DNA from: Pyrodictiaceae archaeon
Lineage (GTDB): Archaea; Thermoproteota; Thermoprotei_A; Sulfolobales; Pyrodictiaceae
Direction of reading: 5' to 3'
NCBI GenBank assembly: GCA_027036135.1
Contig: JALVSY010000016.1
Span: 186,001-250,000, forward strand
DNA: 64,000 nucleotides
In this document: positions 42,369-51,331 of the stretch, piece by piece
Numbering within the stretch: the first letter of the stretch is position 1
How the letters are laid out: each line of letters begins with the position of its first letter
The notes under the pieces: model-generated
Told to the model about the DNA's origin: nothing
Database searches by the model: none
The model's input: the letters and a program-made list of their open reading frames with translations, nothing else
Program-made: the position numbers and the translations under genes

Positions 42369-43244
42369 CTACTGTCTTCCATAGAGGCTAGCTACTGCAT
42401 AAATAAGGAGCATAGATACACCAACAGCCCCAGAAGGTGATACAGGAACCACCATACTAATAAGCATACCCAAGGAGCCAGCCGTCATGGAGGCAACTAG
42501 CGAGACAAACAGGGCCTCTCTAGAACTCTTACCATAACTAGCTCCCAGGGCACCAGGTAAGAGAATCAATATATGCTCAAGAACAAAACCAACAACCTTA
42601 ATGAGAGAGACAACAACGGCTCCGAGAAGAGTAAAGAACACCAAGTCATAGAGCCAAATAGGCGCGCCAGTAAGAAGCGCTGAGTCACGGTCAACACCGA
42701 GGTATATCTGTGCATCAAATGTCAGTACTACACCAACAATAGTGATAATAGCCACTATGGAGGCTATAACGAGTTCGCGAAACGTTACTAGGAGGGGGTC
42801 TCCAAATACCACAGACATTATGTCGAAAGACACCGGTAAGCTAGTCTTAATATAGTATGCTGCGAGCACGCTAAAAGAGCTGGCAAACGCGACCAGGATC
42901 GAGGTAGCTAGATCCGGGTCCACCCCCTTAAATATGAGATAACCAGCAAAATAGATAACGATCACACCCATAAGGATAGATAATGCATAGATGGCATAGA
43001 TTGATGACAAGCCTATGCCAAGCCAATACGCGGTTATCACTGCGCTAAGAGCCGCGAATAGGGCTGAGTGAGGACTTGCACCTGCTAGGAAGTACAAGCG
43101 CCTAGCCGCTATGATTGAGCCAACTAAGCCAAAGAGAATGCTAGCAATAAGTAGTGCAAGAGCTGCGGCTAGCTCAACTCGGATAGCAAAGGAGTAAACC
43201 ATGAGCAAGTCAAATATTATCAGAGAGATAGCGAGCTTTCTCAA
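42369..43244 (-). CDS. Metal ABC transporter permease (ZnuB/MntB family)
   Basis: 291 aa with about eight hydrophobic segments; the region GASPHSALFAALSAVITAYW and the late ILILLPGALGASYGKSSREA match ABC-3 family permeases for Zn/Mn/Fe. It lies 7 bp after the binding-protein gene and 17 bp before the regulator. The ATPase is encoded divergently at 44276. Confidence 0.9.
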   Translation of the reverse strand: MRKLAISLIIFDLLMVYSFAIRVELAAALALLIASILFGLVGSIIAARRLYFLAGASPHSALFAALSAVITAYWLGIGLSSIYAIYALSILMGVIVIYFAGYLIFKGVDPDLATSILVAFASSFSVLAAYYIKTSLPVSFDIMSVVFGDPLLVTFRELVIASIVAIITIVGVVLTFDAQIYLGVDRDSALLTGAPIWLYDLVFFTLLGAVVVSLIKVVGFVLEHILILLPGALGASYGKSSREALFVSLVASMTAGSLGMLISMVVPVSPSGAVGVSMLLIYAVASLYGRQ

Positions 43245-43251
43245 AGGTATC

Positions 43252-44169
43252 TCACCTCGTTGAGAATATCGAGTAAAGAGCCTTGACTTGTACTATAATG
43301 GTTCCCAGCTTATCTGGTATAGGCTCCTGTAATAGGGGAGATGGAACGCAAAGAACCGGTACCTTATACTGCTTGGCTAGAGCTAAGGTCTTTTCATCAG
43401 CCTTACCCATAGGAGTACATTTACCCAGACTAGAGCTAACTATTACTGCTATCTCCGCTCTACGACTAGCCAGGAGCTCCTTTACTTTCTCGAATTGCTG
43501 GCTAGTTATCCCTGCCTCAGGGCTAGTCATCATTAATGCCTTGAGCCTTATACCTAGCCAACTAACCGCGTATTGTACTAGAGGAGTTGAGCCGACTCCT
43601 TGTACGTCTAGCCTAGGACTGGACTCGGTTATTTCGGCTACTCTGTCGGAGATTTTTCTCGCCATTGCCAAGTAGTGCGAGCTACACGCTGGACGTAGCT
43701 CCGCTAATCTCTTCGCAACATAGTTCACAAATACTATGTAGTTATGTGGATCATATATGGGCATATGCAAGTTAGGAGAAGAAGTGCCAATAATGTTCTC
43801 TATCTTAATGCCAGGTATTCTTGGTATCTCTACTAGCTTTTTGCTGTCAATGTAGTCTCTTAACTTTATCTCGAAGGGTGCATGCCCTGTAGATATCACT
43901 AGGTCCGCTCTTTTTGCCTCCTCTATATCCTCTAGGCTTAGAGTATAGGTATGCGGATCAACACCGGGCGGTACAAGACTAATAACCCTATCTTGTGGGC
44001 AAAGTAGTTGTTTAACATCACTAGCTAATGAAGGAAAGGTTACTACTACTAAGAGGCCCTTACCCTTGCTCTGTGTACTGTATTGGTTAGGCGAGGTAAC
44101 TGTAACGTATCCAGCTATCAATACTCCCGCGATAATTATCGCTAATGAGGCCATCAGTTCGCGGTCCAT
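43252..44169 (-). CDS. Metal ABC transporter substrate-binding protein (ZnuA-like)
   Basis: 305 aa. N-terminal membrane anchor (SLAIIIAGVLIAGYVTVTSP), then the cluster A-I fold: SLVPPGVDPHTYTLSLEDIE, ISTGHAPFE and LHMPIYDPHNYIVF, whose His residues are expected metal ligands. It delivers the metal to the permease encoded just downstream. First gene of the minus-strand operon driven from the 44217-44258 operator region. Confidence 0.88.
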   Translation of the reverse strand: MDRELMASLAIIIAGVLIAGYVTVTSPNQYSTQSKGKGLLVVVTFPSLASDVKQLLCPQDRVISLVPPGVDPHTYTLSLEDIEEAKRADLVISTGHAPFEIKLRDYIDSKKLVEIPRIPGIKIENIIGTSSPNLHMPIYDPHNYIVFVNYVAKRLAELRPACSSHYLAMARKISDRVAEITESSPRLDVQGVGSTPLVQYAVSWLGIRLKALMMTSPEAGITSQQFEKVKELLASRRAEIAVIVSSSLGKCTPMGKADEKTLALAKQYKVPVLCVPSPLLQEPIPDKLGTIIVQVKALYSIFSTR

Positions 44170-44216
44170 CGTTAGTCGCCCTTGGCTAGCTAGGATGGCT
44201 TAGAGCCCCGGATGTA

Positions 44217-44258
44217 TTGTGCACAGATATTTATAGAAGTTAATATTAGTTGTGCACA
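44217..44258. promoter_or_regulatory. Duplicated palindromic operator in the metal-uptake divergent promoter
   Basis: TTGTGCACAG occurs twice in the same orientation (44217-44226 and 44250-44259), each holding the perfect palindrome TGTGCACA; spacing is 33 bp, about three helical turns. Between them lies an A+T box (ATATTTATAG) suited to TATA elements. The likely ligand is the NikR-like regulator of the operon. Confidence 0.75.
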
Positions 44259-44275
44259 GTAGGGGGTTGTAAGGT

Positions 44276-45067
44276 ATGCAAGAGTACTTGCTGAAACAAC
44301 GCACCAACATTCATGGCCTGATAGTGGAGGTAAGGGATCTCGAGGTAAGGTACAGAGACATAGTAGCTGTTAGAGTTGATAAGCTACGGCTGGAGGGCCC
44401 AGCCCTTGTACAAGTACTTGGGCCAAACGGAGCTGGTAAAACATCATTGCTTAGAACTATGCTTGGCCTCATAAAGCCGAGCAGGGGCAGGGTAATTATC
44501 TGTGGTAGAGACGTTACTGCTAATCCCAGGGAGGCTGGTAAGTGTACAGGCTATGTCCCTCAAGTCATTACGCAGAGTACCCATTATCCCGTTACCCCCC
44601 TTGAGCTTGTAAACTATGAGCTGCGGCTACGTGGGCTAAGAAAAACCCGCACAGAGATCGAAGACCTGCTAAGAGCTGTAGGCTTATCACCGGAGGCCTG
44701 GAATAAACCACTAAGAGAGCTTAGTGGCGGACAGAGACAAAGAGCATTCATAGCAAGAGCACTTATCCATAACCCCGAGGTATTATTAATGGATGAGCCC
44801 TTCTCAGCGGTTGATCCGAGAGGCAGGGCAGCACTAGCAAGGTTTATAGGTTCTCTTAGCAAGGAGAAGCTCGTAATAGTAACTAGTCATGATCCAATGC
44901 TTCTACTGCCCTATACATCCACTATAGTCTTGATTAACCGTAGCATAGTGGCGATTGGACGCCCAGAAGAAGTTCTTAACATGGAGCTACTTGAGCGTGT
45001 TTACGGCGAGGCAGTAATGTGGGTTGAAAGACACATCCATATAAGTGATAGCCATATCGCTACTTAG
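44276..45067 (+). CDS. Metal ABC transporter ATP-binding protein (ZnuC-like)
   Basis: 263 aa. Walker A VLGPNGAGKTSLLRT, signature LSGGQRQRAFIARAL, Walker B VLLMDEPFSAVDP and switch His TSHDP. It energises the permease encoded on the opposite strand. AAGGT lies just before the ATG. The C-terminal His-containing segment (ERHIHISDSHIA) might bind metal. Confidence 0.93.
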   Translation: MQEYLLKQRTNIHGLIVEVRDLEVRYRDIVAVRVDKLRLEGPALVQVLGPNGAGKTSLLRTMLGLIKPSRGRVIICGRDVTANPREAGKCTGYVPQVITQSTHYPVTPLELVNYELRLRGLRKTRTEIEDLLRAVGLSPEAWNKPLRELSGGQRQRAFIARALIHNPEVLLMDEPFSAVDPRGRAALARFIGSLSKEKLVIVTSHDPMLLLPYTSTIVLINRSIVAIGRPEEVLNMELLERVYGEAVMWVERHIHISDSHIAT

Positions 45068-45752
45068 CCCTAGTAATCTCGAATATTATCTTTTCAACCT
45101 CGCCTCTCTCAATAACATTTCTAGGAGGCCTTTTTCCAAGACATTTTTCATCGTTTATGGGCTCGCTACAGTACATTGCCTCACTAATCTCTCCGCGCAG
45201 CTCAACAGGTGGTAGTATTGCTGCCGCTCTTATCTCGCCCTTCTTTATTGACTCTATATTCGTTATAATAGTGTATGTTAATACACCTTGAGCCCTAGTC
45301 ACGTATAGTTTCCCCGCTCCGTAATGCTTAGCCACACTAAGAACTCTCACACACTCGATATCAATAGCATAAAGGGGGTCATTTTCATCGCCGAGAATGA
45401 GTCGGTACGGCAAACCATATAGTATCCTTATAGCGTACTTAGCTTTCGCGATGCTCATCCGCGCCTTCTTATCAAGACTCATAGTCCTGATCTTATCCCA
45501 GGGTAGTAGGCGCCTCGCTATCTCTTTGCTAATCTCTTGGAGCCGCTTAACGGATTCATGCTCAGCAAGCATGCGTGGAGGGAGAAAGCTATACTTTATG
45601 CTCATTAGCTGCTTCCTAGCCTCCTCTACTAAGGCCTCTAGGCTTCTCCACTCAACAACCCCAGGTATGCTACGTGCCCGGACAATATTCTCTAACAAGC
45701 CTAGGGCATGCTCAGCTACGAGTACTCGGTAATCGTTACGTGTATCACTCAT
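45060..45752 (-). CDS. Predicted RNA-binding protein with C-terminal EMAP-like domain (COG2517-like)
   Basis: 230 aa. The N-terminal helical half (SLEALVEEARKQLMSIKYSF) is followed by an OB-fold resembling the EMAP/CsaA tRNA-binding domain: ECVRVLSVAKHYGAGKLYVT, YTIITNIESIKKGE, PPVELRGEISEAMYCS. The final part matches the G-x-x-S-E-A/G-M signature of this fold. Probably binds structured RNA such as tRNA. Convergent with the ABC ATPase gene, overlapping by 8 bp. Confidence 0.75.
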   Translation of the reverse strand: MSDTRNDYRVLVAEHALGLLENIVRARSIPGVVEWRSLEALVEEARKQLMSIKYSFLPPRMLAEHESVKRLQEISKEIARRLLPWDKIRTMSLDKKARMSIAKAKYAIRILYGLPYRLILGDENDPLYAIDIECVRVLSVAKHYGAGKLYVTRAQGVLTYTIITNIESIKKGEIRAAAILPPVELRGEISEAMYCSEPINDEKCLGKRPPRNVIERGEVEKIIFEITRAK

Positions 45753-45801
45753 CCCGAAACCATTCCCCTATCTCGGAGAACCTGGTAAGGGGCAAAACAA
45801 G

Positions 45802-46149
45802 TTACTCCTCTATATCCGCAAGGCGCTCGAGAGCTAAGCGTAGCTGACCAAGCACAAGCCTCTTCTTACTAACTAGCTTAGAAACAAGCTCGTCAACACC
45901 TCTAGCAAACGCGTAAACACCGTAGGGAGTATAGAGAAGCTCGTCGCAATGCCACATATACGGCTTAACACTACCCTCAGCAACCATCTTCACGTAAACC
46001 CAGCCATCATGCTCGGACACAGCTATAAGGACACCATCACCACCATCACAGTACAAGAGCGTGCATCCAGGCTTCTCCTCGACAACGCCTATCTTCGAGC
46101 ACATGCCGCGCTCCTTTAGAAGCTTCCTCACCGCTTCAGCCAACGTCAT
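45802..46149 (-). CDS. Uncharacterised 115-aa protein
   Basis: N-terminal helix (TLAEAVRKLLKERGMCSKIG), then a beta-rich part with Cys/His (GCTLLYCDGGDGVLIAVSEH, MWHCDELLYTPYG) and a C-terminal helix. No family recognised. It stands alone between the RNA-binding gene and a 316-bp gap. Confidence 0.65.
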   Translation of the reverse strand: MTLAEAVRKLLKERGMCSKIGVVEEKPGCTLLYCDGGDGVLIAVSEHDGWVYVKMVAEGSVKPYMWHCDELLYTPYGVYAFARGVDELVSKLVSKKRLVLGQLRLALERLADIEE

Positions 46150-46466
46150 ACCGTGTTACCTCGCCTCTTCCTCTATGCAGCAACATCGCTAGCAGAGATA
46201 ATTAAACCCCAACGCCGAGCCAGAATACGACACAGGAACAACCCACTATCGCAATCTACATGATGACCCCGCGCCTCCAGAGCGAAACAGCCTACGCGAT
46301 GAAGAAGGTCTTGAGTGCTGACCTAGGTTTGTGTAGTCAAGTACAATTCTTGGTATAATTAATGAGTCCTATTAAAGTGAGGAATCTTATTTATTAAAGT
46401 CTTTTTTATATTAGTTAAAAATTATAAAAGATTAGAGAGAATTTTAGTATTAGCGATTACATGTTC
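46150..46466. other. Intergenic region, nothing recognised
   Basis: 316 bp, A+T-rich between about 46330 and 46450. It probably includes the promoter of the 46149 gene on the minus strand and the 3' end of the superoxide reductase transcript. No RNA gene or repeat seen. Confidence 0.4.
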
Positions 46467-46841
46467 TTACTCTACTGTTATGTCCTTTCTTTCTTCCCAT
46501 ATTCCGTGGAGGTTGCAGTAGGCTAGGGCATATATTGTGCCGCTTTTCTCTAGCTTGACCTTTATCGTTATCTCTGGCTCTGAGTAGACTGGTTCGAGCT
46601 CAATACTGGCTATTCTTATTGGGTTGAATACTCTGCCTTCCTCGTAGAACCATAGCTCTATTCTCCTAATGGAGTGCTGGGGTTCATTAGGGTGTGGGCC
46701 TACTTTGACTTTTACCTCAAAGGGCTCGCCTTTCTTTACCTTGTCTGGTGCTTCTAGCTTCGGTGTGTGGCTTTCGGCCTTGGTTGCTACTGGTCCTCCG
46801 GCTTCCTTTGTGTATATGAGTTCTCCGAATTTCTTAGCCAT
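46467..46841 (-). CDS. Superoxide reductase (neelaredoxin type)
   Basis: 124 aa, one-iron SOR without the desulforedoxin domain. Iron ligands are visible: AESHTPKLEAPDKVKKGEPF, VGPHPNEPQHSIRRIELWF, and CNLHGIWEE supplying Cys and His. It reduces superoxide to hydrogen peroxide in anaerobes, with electrons from rubredoxin-like donors. The upstream region 46842-47035 is shared with the divergent pyruvate kinase gene. Confidence 0.95.
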   Translation of the reverse strand: MAKKFGELIYTKEAGGPVATKAESHTPKLEAPDKVKKGEPFEVKVKVGPHPNEPQHSIRRIELWFYEEGRVFNPIRIASIELEPVYSEPEITIKVKLEKSGTIYALAYCNLHGIWEERKDITVE

Positions 46842-47035
46842 GGGTTGTTCACCGTGTTAGTGTTTATAGTTATTTGTGAGTAGAAATAGTTTTTGTTTTG
46901 TGGTTGCTTTAAAGGGATTTACTAACCCAATTTGTTTAACTCACGTTTACATAGTGTAGGTATAGAAGCACCTCTTATCACCGATTCGAATATTATAAGC
47001 TAGGCTCCCTTTAGGTAAGGCGAGGAGACTATGCA

Positions 47036-48454
47036 ATGCACGTAAAGATTATTGCCTCCCTTGGTCCCTCAACGCGCGAGGAGAGCATTATTGAGAGATT
47101 AATTCTATTGGGCGCGACTGGTTTCCGAATAAACTTTGCCCACGGTGACCCTAGTTTCTGGGAAGAGCTTATCAAGGCTGTTAGAGGAGCCGAGGAGAAG
47201 CTGGGACGACCCGTAGCTATTATGGGCGACCTTGTCGGCCCAAGTATCCGTCTAGGCATCCTAGAAGAGCCGGTTACGTTGAACCCAGGCGATAAGGCTA
47301 GTATTGTCCTAGCTGAGCACGCGAAGGGCAGGAAGGAAGCTGTTATTCCTCTTCCTCTCGAGAGGTTCTTTGCAGAGATAGAAGAAGGTGACATTATTAT
47401 TATGGACGATGGTCGTGTTCGTCTCCGTGTCATAGAGGTTGCAGGCGACCAGGTAATTGTTGAGGCACTTACTCCTGCACGGATAACTTCTCGTAAAGCG
47501 ATAGTTGTCCAGGGCAAGGAGTTCAGCTTGCCAGCTATAACGGAGAGGGATCTTGAAGCAATAGACTTCGCGGTACGAAATGACTTCGACTACATATCGC
47601 TAAGCTATGTGCGCGATGCCGAGGATCTCCGCGTTCTCCGGAAAATCGTGCACGATAAGGGCGGTGAACAAGCAATAGCTGCTAAGATCGAGACCCGGAG
47701 CGCTGTCGAGAACCTTGAGCAAATAGTTGAGGAAGCCGACCTAGTTGTTGTCGCGCGGGGCGACCTGGGCATGAACTATGGCTTAGAGGAGGTCCCGCTG
47801 CTACAAGAAAGGATAATAGATGAGGCAAGGAGGCGGGGAAGGCCCGTTGTTGTTGCTACCCAGGTCCTGGAAAGCATGGTTAATTCCCCTACCCCTACGA
47901 GGGCAGAGGTAACTGATGTCTATGTCGCGGTAAGCCAGGGTGTTGATGCAATAATGCTTACAGGTGAGACCGCTATTGGGCGTTACCCTGTTGAGACCAT
48001 TAAGTGGCTGAGGAAGATACTGAGACGCGCTGAGGAGAACATTGCTGTAAACCGGTACCCGCCTCAGGAGACCAGGTGGGCATATGCCAATAGCATTGTT
48101 GAGACAGCTGAGGCTATTGGCGCTGATGCCATATTAGTGTTCTCCATGGGCGGCTCTCTCCCACCAAAGATAGCGGCGTCGAGGCCATATGTACGCACCG
48201 TTATAGGTACTCCCAGTAAGCGTATAGCTAGGAAACTGTCTATACTATGGCGCCTAGACGTGCTCCTAGTCAATGCCGGGAGCTACGAGGAGGGACTTGC
48301 TAGGCTCGAGGAGGAGCTGTGCAGGAAAGGCGAATTATCTATAGGCGACACGGTTATCGAGGCTTATCGCTCCAATAACGAGAACAGAGTAATAATAAAA
48401 CAAATACTTAGCTGCCAGAGCGGAGTCAAGTCATCCCCCAGCACTCCTAGCTAA
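47036..48454 (+). CDS. pyk: Pyruvate kinase
   Basis: 472 aa. KIIASLGPSTREESII at the N-terminus, IAAKIETRSAVENLEQIVEE (catalytic Lys and Glu) and AIMLTGETAIGRYPVETIKW are pyruvate kinase signatures; the C-terminal regulatory domain is present at normal length. It makes ATP and pyruvate from phosphoenolpyruvate. Monocistronic, convergent with the SDR gene with 1 bp between the ends. Confidence 0.96.
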   Translation: MHVKIIASLGPSTREESIIERLILLGATGFRINFAHGDPSFWEELIKAVRGAEEKLGRPVAIMGDLVGPSIRLGILEEPVTLNPGDKASIVLAEHAKGRKEAVIPLPLERFFAEIEEGDIIIMDDGRVRLRVIEVAGDQVIVEALTPARITSRKAIVVQGKEFSLPAITERDLEAIDFAVRNDFDYISLSYVRDAEDLRVLRKIVHDKGGEQAIAAKIETRSAVENLEQIVEEADLVVVARGDLGMNYGLEEVPLLQERIIDEARRRGRPVVVATQVLESMVNSPTPTRAEVTDVYVAVSQGVDAIMLTGETAIGRYPVETIKWLRKILRRAEENIAVNRYPPQETRWAYANSIVETAEAIGADAILVFSMGGSLPPKIAASRPYVRTVIGTPSKRIARKLSILWRLDVLLVNAGSYEEGLARLEEELCRKGELSIGDTVIEAYRSNNENRVIIKQILSCQSGVKSSPSTPS

Positions 48455-48455
48455 C

Positions 48456-49277
48456 CTAGACACAACCCGTCATAGCGCCGTCGAGTACTAGTGTCGAGCC
48501 GTTCATGTACTCGCTTAGTGGAGACAAGAGGTAGGCTAGGAGAGCGCCTAACTCCTCTGGCTTAGCTACTCTTCTTAGAGGAGTCATTTCTATGACGAAT
48601 CTCCTCCATGCCTCCTCAAAGCTAATTCCATGCCTTTCTGCGATCCTGGCTATGCTCCTCCTGGCACCAGGGGTATCAAAGCTGCCCAGCAGCACCGTGT
48701 AGGCTCTTATACCATTACCTGCGTACCGTAGAGCTATGCTCTTGGATAACTGTACTAATCCTGCCCGAGCGGTATCAGCTAAAGCGAAGACAGGCATAGG
48801 GTGCTTCACGGAGACCGATGAAAGGAAGACCATTACACCGCTACGCTTCTCCGCCAAGAGCTTCCTTATGTAGAGTGATGCTATGTAGCCAGGTGCTACT
48901 AGGTGGTGTTTAGCCGCCTCAACCCAGTCATCGTAACTTGCCTCGTGTATGTAACACGGCTCGCACGAGATGTTGCCTATGTTGAATATTATTGCGTCTA
49001 GCCCGCCTAGTCTGCGCCATGCCTCGCTAAGCACATTCTCTATTCCATCCCTTAGCGTTATATCAGCTCTGATGGTAATAGGGCTTTGACCCGTGGAGCT
49101 GCGTATCTCGTTCGCTGCCCTAGCTAGATTCTCTTGGCTCCTAGACACGATTGCTACTCTTGCACCAAGCCTTGCTAGTTCACGTGCAGTGAAGAAACCT
49201 ATCCCCTTCGTGGAGGCTGTCACCAGCACCCTCTTACCGCTAACCAGCTTGCTGAGAGCAGTGTACTGCTCGCTCAA
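48456..49277 (-). CDS. Short-chain dehydrogenase/reductase with atypical active site
   Basis: 273 aa. Rossmann start VLVTASTKGIGFFTARELAR, NAG-like FNIGNIS, and the catalytic Ser region MVFLSSVSVKHPMPVFALAD. Where YxxxK is expected the sequence reads ADTAR, so Tyr and Lys are replaced by Ala and Arg. SDRs with this change are known in archaea, but their chemistry is uncertain. The C-terminus GALLAYLLSPLSEYMNGSTL is typical of the family. Confidence 0.85.
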   Translation of the reverse strand: MSEQYTALSKLVSGKRVLVTASTKGIGFFTARELARLGARVAIVSRSQENLARAANEIRSSTGQSPITIRADITLRDGIENVLSEAWRRLGGLDAIIFNIGNISCEPCYIHEASYDDWVEAAKHHLVAPGYIASLYIRKLLAEKRSGVMVFLSSVSVKHPMPVFALADTARAGLVQLSKSIALRYAGNGIRAYTVLLGSFDTPGARRSIARIAERHGISFEEAWRRFVIEMTPLRRVAKPEELGALLAYLLSPLSEYMNGSTLVLDGAMTGCV

Positions 49278-49301
49278 GGCCTTATAGCCTTGGAGTAATT
49301 A

Positions 49302-49973
49302 CTATGTTAAAGCCCCTTCTAGTATCTTTATGCAATCCGGAGGCACATACTCTACGAGATAGACTGATTTACCAGCCTTAGAGACCCGGTAACCCTTGCG
49401 ATAAAGACACCTAGTATCAATAAGGAGAACCACAATATTCCTGCCATGCCTCTTCGCAGTATCTATTGCGTCCTCAATGCTGTTGGTTAGGTGAACCGCT
49501 ATCCTCTTCATGGGCCTAAGTCCTTCTCTCAGTATACTCGGAACTCGCTGAGCAATAGTCCCGTGGTATAATACTGGAGGTACCTCGTCTAAGGATAATT
49601 CCCGGTGCCCAAGCCTAATAGACACGCTATGACCATAGCTAGCTCTTATGAAGCGACCATTGTCTCGGAGCTGGAAACGCCCCTTGGGATCAAGAAGTGC
49701 AACAGCCACTATGTGCTCGGGGGTAACCCATTGGTATTGCTCACGGTTACGCCATCTCTCCCTAATAGCCCTTGCTAGCTCATGGACACTAACCCAGCCC
49801 TCCTCGTCCAGTTGCAGTCCCGCCTCCCAGGGTATATGCCTTAGCAGTGCGCTCATTAGCTTGCTTAAGCGGAGCCTTTGCTGAGGCGTAAGCAAGAGCT
49901 GGGCTGGTTTCCCGCAGTGAATAGGCTCCTCCGTGTAGGCGCCGCATACCCTGCACTTGTAGATCGGCCTCAA
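49302..49973 (-). CDS. kptA: RNA 2'-phosphotransferase (Tpt1/KptA) with zinc-ribbon N-terminus
   Basis: 223 aa, TTG start. A small Cys cluster (YKCRVCGAYTEEPIHCGKPA) precedes the KptA core: RLSKLMSALLRHIPWEAGLQ, VLYHGTIAQRVPSILREGL, and VHLTNSIEDAIDTAKRHG. The enzyme removes a 2'-phosphate from RNA using NAD+. It lies 5 bp after the PAPS-reductase-like gene and is probably co-transcribed with it. Confidence 0.92.
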   Translation of the reverse strand: MRPIYKCRVCGAYTEEPIHCGKPAQLLLTPQQRLRLSKLMSALLRHIPWEAGLQLDEEGWVSVHELARAIRERWRNREQYQWVTPEHIVAVALLDPKGRFQLRDNGRFIRASYGHSVSIRLGHRELSLDEVPPVLYHGTIAQRVPSILREGLRPMKRIAVHLTNSIEDAIDTAKRHGRNIVVLLIDTRCLYRKGYRVSKAGKSVYLVEYVPPDCIKILEGALT

Positions 49974-49978
49974 GCTCT

Positions 49979-51238
49979 CTAGGCCTCTCTCCTTTCTCCT
50001 TCATTCTTCTCGTCCCTAACTATCCTAGTCGCCTCCTCAGCAAGCGCTACAGCCCTCTCATACGCCTCTAGAACAGTCTTGGCTATGACACTAACGGCCT
50101 CCTCCGGCGAGACACTTGGCACCTCTGGTAAATCCTCTACCCATAAGCTCCGATACATCTCCTCAACGCTTTTACCACTAAGCTCCTCTAGTCGCTGACG
50201 CTCAAGCATCGTCTTTGCTAGGTACATTTTCTTGGCTAGGATGGGATGGAACCGCCATAAGTGCTGCTCTCTGTAGTCCTCCCACGGTATTCCCTCCTGC
50301 TCATAGCGCCTCTTATAGCTAACACGTATAGCATCCTCTATTAGACCCGGATCCTCCACGAGGCTAAAGACGTGCTCCCCTAGCTCATGTAGCGACTTGT
50401 ACGGGCAGAACGTGCAAGCTACACGCGGCAAACCATCTAGGTAATCAGGATGAACAACCGCGTTCTCACGCACGACCTTTACAACGTCAAGGAGTGTCCA
50501 CACGTATATCGGTCTAAACCTACCACCACTATAGAGGCGCGGCATACGTGGCGACATGTGATAAAGCCTGTAGAATCTCTTAAATGCCTCCGTCATGCGA
50601 TCGCCGTCAGCTACTACATGGGGTCTTCTACGCTTCTTTAGCCGCTTTATTGGGCGAAGCTTCATGTACGTGCACCATCGCCTCCCGCGGAACGGCAATC
50701 CTTCCTCAAGCAGCCTCTTGCGCATAAGGCTTCTATCAGCCTCCACGACCTCTAGCTCCGCGCCTATACGCTCAGCTGCTTTTACCGCGAAGTCTATGTT
50801 TCGTTCAGCCTCGAGAAAAGATACATGACTATAAACAGCATAGACATTCATATCCTTAATAATCTTTGAGAGTTCCACAACTGTTTTCAGCACTGATGCG
50901 CTATCCTTTCCCCCGCTAAAATTAACCATAATAGTTTTGCCTTGGAGCTCCTCGCCGTAACTACGTGCTACCCACTCCACGTAGCTACTCAGATCACGGA
51001 CAACGTAGACAAGGGGCCATGGAATATCCTCCACGAGGCGTGCATACTCTATCCTAATACTACCTATCTCCAAGACGCCGCCTCTAACGAAGCCGCTAAC
51101 GAGTAGGGCGCGATCAGGGCTAATCCACATGTAGGAGCCAAGCAGTCTACCATCGTTGCTAAATACTAGTGTAAAGTCAGCCGAAGATAACACGTATCCC
51201 GTTACATCACCGGAGCGAAGCACCGGGTACCGCTCCAT
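49979..51238 (-). CDS. PAPS reductase / adenine nucleotide alpha hydrolase family protein
   Basis: 419 aa. An N-terminal domain of about 90 residues precedes the PP-loop MVNFSGGKDSASVLKTVVEL; later GRRWCTYMKLRPIK and VACTFCPYKSLHELGEHVFS supply conserved Cys. Archaeal members of this group have been proposed to act in sulfur transfer or RNA modification rather than sulfate assimilation. Substrate not determinable here. It is upstream of kptA on the same strand, which hints at an RNA-related role. Confidence 0.85.
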   Translation of the reverse strand: MERYPVLRSGDVTGYVLSSADFTLVFSNDGRLLGSYMWISPDRALLVSGFVRGGVLEIGSIRIEYARLVEDIPWPLVYVVRDLSSYVEWVARSYGEELQGKTIMVNFSGGKDSASVLKTVVELSKIIKDMNVYAVYSHVSFLEAERNIDFAVKAAERIGAELEVVEADRSLMRKRLLEEGLPFRGRRWCTYMKLRPIKRLKKRRRPHVVADGDRMTEAFKRFYRLYHMSPRMPRLYSGGRFRPIYVWTLLDVVKVVRENAVVHPDYLDGLPRVACTFCPYKSLHELGEHVFSLVEDPGLIEDAIRVSYKRRYEQEGIPWEDYREQHLWRFHPILAKKMYLAKTMLERQRLEELSGKSVEEMYRSLWVEDLPEVPSVSPEEAVSVIAKTVLEAYERAVALAEEATRIVRDEKNEGERREA

Positions 51239-51331
51239 TCAGCCACCCATGGGAAAACTAGGAAGAAGCATATCCCCCTTTAGAAGGCTCCCATTGTTAA
51301 AAATACTGTTCGGCAGGAATGCTTCAATGAT

